DNA of 64,000 nucleotides, taken from positions 496,001 through 560,000 of the forward strand of contig NC_047065.1 of NCBI RefSeq assembly GCF_902459465.1. The letters run 5' to 3'. Numbering within the stretch: the stretch's first letter is position 1; each line of letters starts with the position of its first letter. This DNA comes from Asterias rubens. Its lineage: Eukaryota > Echinodermata > Asteroidea > Forcipulatida > Asteriidae. This document shows, in pieces, positions 59,445-64,000 of the stretch. Below the pieces are notes generated by a model. It made no database searches. It was not told the DNA's origin and saw only the letters and a list, made by a program, of their open reading frames with translations. The translations under genes were made by a program, and so were the position numbers.

Positions 59445-61227
59445 TAAACACTTAGTCTGTTTTTTTTCCTTGTAAACTGATATATGCAGATAAATATTAC
59501 CTCACACCGGGAGTTCAGAGCCTAGCCGTTCGTTGGGAGGTAGTTTCCCACGTAGCGCCCTCTGGCGGTATGTTTGGTACAAAGTCTTTGTTGCCAACAG
59601 CAACAAACGATGGGGAATGATGTAATCCTAAAATAAACCATCTTGGAAAATTGAAAAATGAAGTTCATTAAACAAGTTTATTTAGTTTTCTTGGTAATTT
59701 TGTTTCCTAGCTGGTAGAGGTTGATATACAATTATTGCGATTTCTTTTACTCAAGTTGGCTTATTCACTATGCATGTCAACCGATGACAACCACAAGCTG
59801 TGCTTGTCAGTTCGGGGATGCTCACAATTCTGTATGCATATAATGCATGGAGGAATCCTCCATGCATAATATAAGCAATGAGTCACTACGATTGACTTGC
59901 ATCCCAATCTTTATTATCTCAACAACATAATAATAATTATTAATAAATTAATTTGCAACGTGACTTCTTCTAACTAAAGATAAATACTAGTTAATTAAAA
60001 CCTAGAACTGTATTAATTTGATGGAGCAGGGGCATATCATTAATTTAGATGCTTCAACATATTTTTTCGTTCATTCATTATTTTTAGCTCTCGTGTGTAG
60101 TGGCGGCATGACCTCCCTTTGTTCATTTGCACACACCGACACTCCTGTCGTCATCTCCCAGGTAACCCCGTCCATGACACCCACAGAGCAATCCTCAAAC
60201 ATACTACTACGCATGCCCACGATCTAGGCACTCGACCGTAACTGCGGCGCTGCACAGACTTGAAAGGAACATGTGCGCGCTACGCAAAATAGTTCCCGAA
60301 TAGGGCGAAAAGTGGCGCGGCCTTTGAATTGTGATAAATTTTTGCCTATTTTGTGTTTTGTTTTGTTTTGTTCTCACATGATTACCATCTCAGAGAATAG
60401 TGAATTGTTCGAGAAACCAAAAAGTGTGAAGCCATTAAAAACTGTTAATCACACTTTTTATGATTTTCTATCATTTCAAAAGTGATGCCAATTTGATAAA
60501 AAGCAACTCATTTATGAATTCTTCATTGATGATGTTTGTCAAAGTCACTCGTTATTCTATTGACCATTTAACTCCTGCATTTTTGTCATAAACAGATCTT
60601 GCAGTTCATGATTAGTTTGTCTCTGAAACCTCAAAGTTCCCAACAGAAAAACTGTGAGTAGTTTGACTAAGTATAATATTTCCTCACTGAATAATATAGT
60701 TAAAACAACAAAGACGTGAACATTTCTTTGCAGTATTTTTCTGATACAAATGTTTTCATATCTATTTAGGAAAACGTACGAATTGCGATAAGTGGATGTG
60801 CATTTCAAGTCATTCATTTAATTGAGAATCAATTTGTGTTAAAGTATTAATGACGATGATAGACCGAAATACTTATGGTAATTGTTTGCCTCATTATTTG
60901 ATCCATCCCACAGCAGCGTAAAGCCCCTTCTTTCGTCCATCACTGCTTTTGTTTTTGTTTCATTCTGAGAATATCGAGCGCCTTTTCGAAAACAAAGCTG
61001 CAGCTTTTCTTGTGGTTTAGTATCTGTCTGTTTGGTTAAGTCCATTTCAAGCCGGAGGCAACTATATCGTGATTTCGAAAAGGCTGTCTTTGTTTACGCC
61101 ACAACGGCTGCCTGTGTGTCACTGGTACCCGCCCGGTTGTCCAACCCCACGTAAAACTATGCACTGTTTTGGTTACCAACTGTCCTCAAGCGAGCGGAGT
61201 AATTTATTGATGCCGCTGTGTGCTTCG

Positions 61228-61240
61228 GTCACCAGGAAAC
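61228..61240 (+). promoter_or_regulatory. Candidate RFX X-box upstream of CFAP20
   Basis: GTCACC-A-GGAAAC, 11 of 12 matches to the X-box half-sites GYNRCC and RGYAAC, 126-138 bp before the CFAP20 start codon. X-boxes in this position drive many ciliary genes through RFX factors. The functional claim is inference. Confidence 0.5.
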
Positions 61241-61365
61241 CAACTCAAGAAACAACGTACACATTGCAAAGCTCACTTAACAACGAGAGATCCAAGCGAG
61301 CACAGCCCACGTTTGGGGTTCCCACTAAATATTCACGCCTGCAATAGTAAATCAACCATATCAAC

Positions 61366-63691
61366 ATGTTTAAAAACACATTTCAGAGCGGTTTTTTATC
61401 GATATTATACAGCATTGGCAGCAAGCCCCTGCAGTTATGGACGAAGAAGGTATGTGGCGGACAATTAGTCCTAATTTTGTATGTTTTTATGTGGTCATGA
61501 TGCAAATAATTGTGATGTTAAATTTTCATGCACTTTCGTATGCGAGGTAGCCATTTTGTGTTATCATGTAATGATCTTTTGATATGGCCGACCATAGCAA
61601 CTGATTGTTGAGCTGTTAATATATTACTGTTAAGGTTATAACCTCAGTTTTTATTTCGTTAACATCATTGTTACATAAATCATTTGTAAATTGTGAGAAT
61701 CAATGGATATTATTGTCAACAGTTCCATTAAAATTGAAATCCCTAGCAACACATGCCAACATAACAAAAAAATCACTGATAATCAATTTGTTATGCAATT
61801 AATTAATCATTTGTTGTACTTTTCCCCATCATTAAACTGTAAAGTTGGGTAGTCTTTACCAACAGTTTTTTATTGTTTCTGTTTGGGTATTTTTAAGGCA
61901 AATTTAAATATAATTTATAAATATGAACCATGACAACTAATCTATGCTAAATTGATTGGAAGGTCGGGCTACGGGTGACATTGTTTTATGTCATTGCCAG
62001 ATAGACAGACTAGTGATATTGTGTTTGTACCATGGAGCTACCTCCATGTATGTTCTATGGACATTATTATCAATATTTATCAGTCTGTTATTCCAAATGC
62101 CCGCTGACCAAACATAGTGTAGTTGTTAAGTTTTTGATGGAATCGTCAGCACTCGGCATAATTCAATGCCATGGACATGGTGTGTTAACACATTGCTTGG
62201 AACATTTTAAACATTGTCAGCTGAGCTGTATAGCAATCATGTTTGACTTTGATATCATTGTTGATTATTTGTTGTTCTTCTTTTGTTTCAGGTCCAAAAC
62301 GGTCACATTAAACGCATCACAGATAACGACATTCAGTCACTAGTTATTGAAATTGTAGGAACAAATGTCAGCACGACGTTTATCACATGTCCAGAAGAAC
62401 CCAAAAAGGTTCTGGGCATTAAGCTCCCCTTCTTGGTCATGATCATCAAAAATCTCAAGAAATACTTCACATTTGAGGTCCAAGTTCTGGACGACAAAAA
62501 TGTAAAGAGGCGGTTCCGAGCCAGCAACTACCAAAGTACGACGAGGGTAAAACCTTTTATTTGCACAATGCCGATGAGGCTAGATGATGGATGGAATCAA
62601 ATTCAGGTAAATACAGCAAGTTGTTGTCAAACATTAAGATCGCTTCTAAATAAAACACAACTAGGCCACTACTTTAAGGAATGTTACAGAATTGGTAAGA
62701 AACTAAAAATCATGAAGATCACAGATTTGCATAAAACTTACACGGTCTAATGATGATGATAGAAGAAAGCATCCCATGAAATATTTCTGTCTGAAATTTC
62801 ATATTTGATGAGAAATAAATAATCTAATTTTTTCGTTTTGAGTTTATCGCACAGGGAGTGTTTTATTCATTTTTGTTTTGGCATCGATGGAATGCAAAAT
62901 CTGTTAATGGTTTTTCACTGTCCTCTCGTGACCCAGATGGCCGATCGATCTCAAACTTCTATAGGTTTGTCAGTTTATGTATATGGTGGATCACATAAAG
63001 TGCTTACACTGCCAGCAACTTGTTTGCTAGCAAAGCCACTACTGTAATGTTCCTTAGAATTTTTGTGAAGGTGTTCTTGGTGCCATTGGTCTCTTAGTTA
63101 GAGATTCTTACATCATGAAAAGACATGCAACTTCATTTTTCTTTTATAAAACAACTTCAAAACTGGAAAACTAAGCAGTTCCCCTGTTTTCATTTTTTTC
63201 TTTTTCTAAATAGCGTGGATGTCATCCACACAAGAACATGTTCTTCGACTTTACTTTGCTTTCTGATTGTTTTTCCTCAGAAAAATAAGGAACAAGTTTC
63301 TATCCTCCAAAAAACCTTTGATATTCTATCCCATATGGAAATAATGGTCAGCCCTTGTTTGCAATATTATCTTACTTTTTGTCAATTCATTATGCAAATT
63401 AAGACGCACTGTTTATCTTGTAATGAGTACCAACCCTGAGCAACGATGATAATGCACAATTGGCATATTTGTCTACATTTATTTTGTTTTATTCCTCAAG
63501 CATTTGTCATTCTTCCAGTTGTTTCTTTTATTATTATTTTGATCAATCAATCAGAGGGAATTAATATGATGTCACAATAACACAGACTTGGAATTATAAT
63601 CTTTGTTATTCTCTTGCCCTTGCAGTTTAACTTGTCAGACTTCACAAGACGCGCTTATGGTACAAACTACATTGAGACACTAAGAGTACAG
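61366..63691 (+). CDS. CFAP20: Cilia- and flagella-associated protein 20 (5' three exons; gene runs off the window)
   Basis: Highly conserved axonemal inner-junction protein (Bug22/GTL3 family) that binds doublet microtubules. Exons 61366-61449, 62292-62606 and 63626-63691 join GT-AG in frame to 155 residues of about 193: [100 protein letters not shown]. It is nearly identical to vertebrate orthologues. All introns are phase 0. The remaining exon (from IHANCRI in other animals) is beyond 64000. The start is at the conserved MFKNTF. Confidence 0.97.
61450..62291. other. CFAP20 intron 1
   Basis: AT-rich, no exon or clear repeat seen. Confidence 0.6.
62607..63625. other. CFAP20 intron 2
   Basis: AT-rich, no exon or clear repeat seen. 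Confidence 0.6.
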
Positions 63692-64000
63692 GTAAGCAAA
63701 TATTTCCAGTTAATTGTAATTAAATCCAAGCTCCCTTCAGTAATTGGCAAGGATCCTACTTAACCTAAAACACCCAAATGGTTTATACCTGACTATGGTT
63801 GTCTGCCTAGTGGCAAAGCGTAGACAGTTAGTGCAGTCCTAAATCCAACATAATCGAGCAAGCGAACTGTTGAATTTGGATAGTTTTTAAATGCTTAAGG
63901 TTGCAAAACTTGCACTAGCAAAATGGTCAGCAGAATCAAGTAAACAAATGCTGGATTTTGATTGGTTAAGGATGGCAGATGTCGTTGTCAAAACATCTTT

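Larger units (their letters stand above)
54664..61365. other. CSNK2A 3' UTR and intergenic region up to CFAP20
   Basis: 6.7 kb. The first part must be the CSNK2A 3' UTR; AATAAA occurs near 55673 and 56076, but the site used cannot be told. It also contains a MITE (56774-57030), a SINE-like repeat (57395-57470), C/A homopolymer runs (about 59134-59164) and a short ORF (59283-59444). No multi-exon gene is apparent. Confidence 0.55.

Noticed and set aside
59842..59870. Palindrome ATGCATGGAGGA / TCCTCCATGCAT
   Set aside because: Arms are only 12 bp with a one-base centre in AT-rich DNA; could be chance or a small repeat, too weak to call.

Overview
This is animal nuclear DNA: genes are split by GT-AG introns and surrounded by minisatellites, MITE-like inverted repeats, tRNA-derived SINE-like repeats and decayed non-LTR retrotransposons. 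An expanded scavenger receptor cysteine-rich (SRCR) gene, together with vertebrate-like ciliary and kinase genes in conserved order, points to an invertebrate deuterostome. An echinoderm, probably a sea star, is my best guess. It rests on the SRCR expansion and on repeat types I associate with that group, and I could not test it by search.

Region 1 (1-21959, plus strand) is the 3' part of a large multi-SRCR gene. I reconstruct 21 exons encoding 15 SRCR domains and a 27-nt linker exon, about 1,677 residues in the window, ending in a stop right after the last domain with no membrane segment. Every intron is phase 1, and every internal exon is a multiple of three. Ten domains are encoded by single exons and five are split in two at the same place. 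Two decayed SRCR exon fragments sit between live exons. Introns hold reverse transcriptase remnants, a 4.1-kb foldback-like structure and several minisatellites, one of which has multiplied a splice donor seven times.

Region 2 (21960-25935) appears to be intergenic, with a 27-copy 32-bp minisatellite and several MITE-like elements.

Region 3 (25936-36458, minus strand) is a two-exon gene for a predicted 2,486-residue protein I do not recognise. It has an N-terminal hydrophobic segment and two strong transmembrane segments in exon 1. A 6.2-kb second exon encodes an acidic, Ser/Thr-rich tail with about 59-residue repeats and then a series of modules that pair a K/R-x-V-T-F motif (resembling the protein phosphatase 1 RVxF docking motif) with a basic helix. 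This is the best candidate for something undescribed.

Region 4 (38406-64000) holds CCDC113/CFAP263 (minus), the casein kinase 2 catalytic subunit alpha (plus) and the 5' part of CFAP20 (plus). All known exons of the first two can be placed exactly, giving 378 and 395 residues. Order and relative orientation match, as I remember it, the human 16q21 cluster CFAP20-CSNK2A2-CCDC113, so this looks like deep deuterostome microsynteny. CCDC113 and CFAP20 are ciliary proteins. An RFX X-box-like site lies about 130 bp upstream of the CFAP20 start codon, and a weaker one lies near CCDC113.
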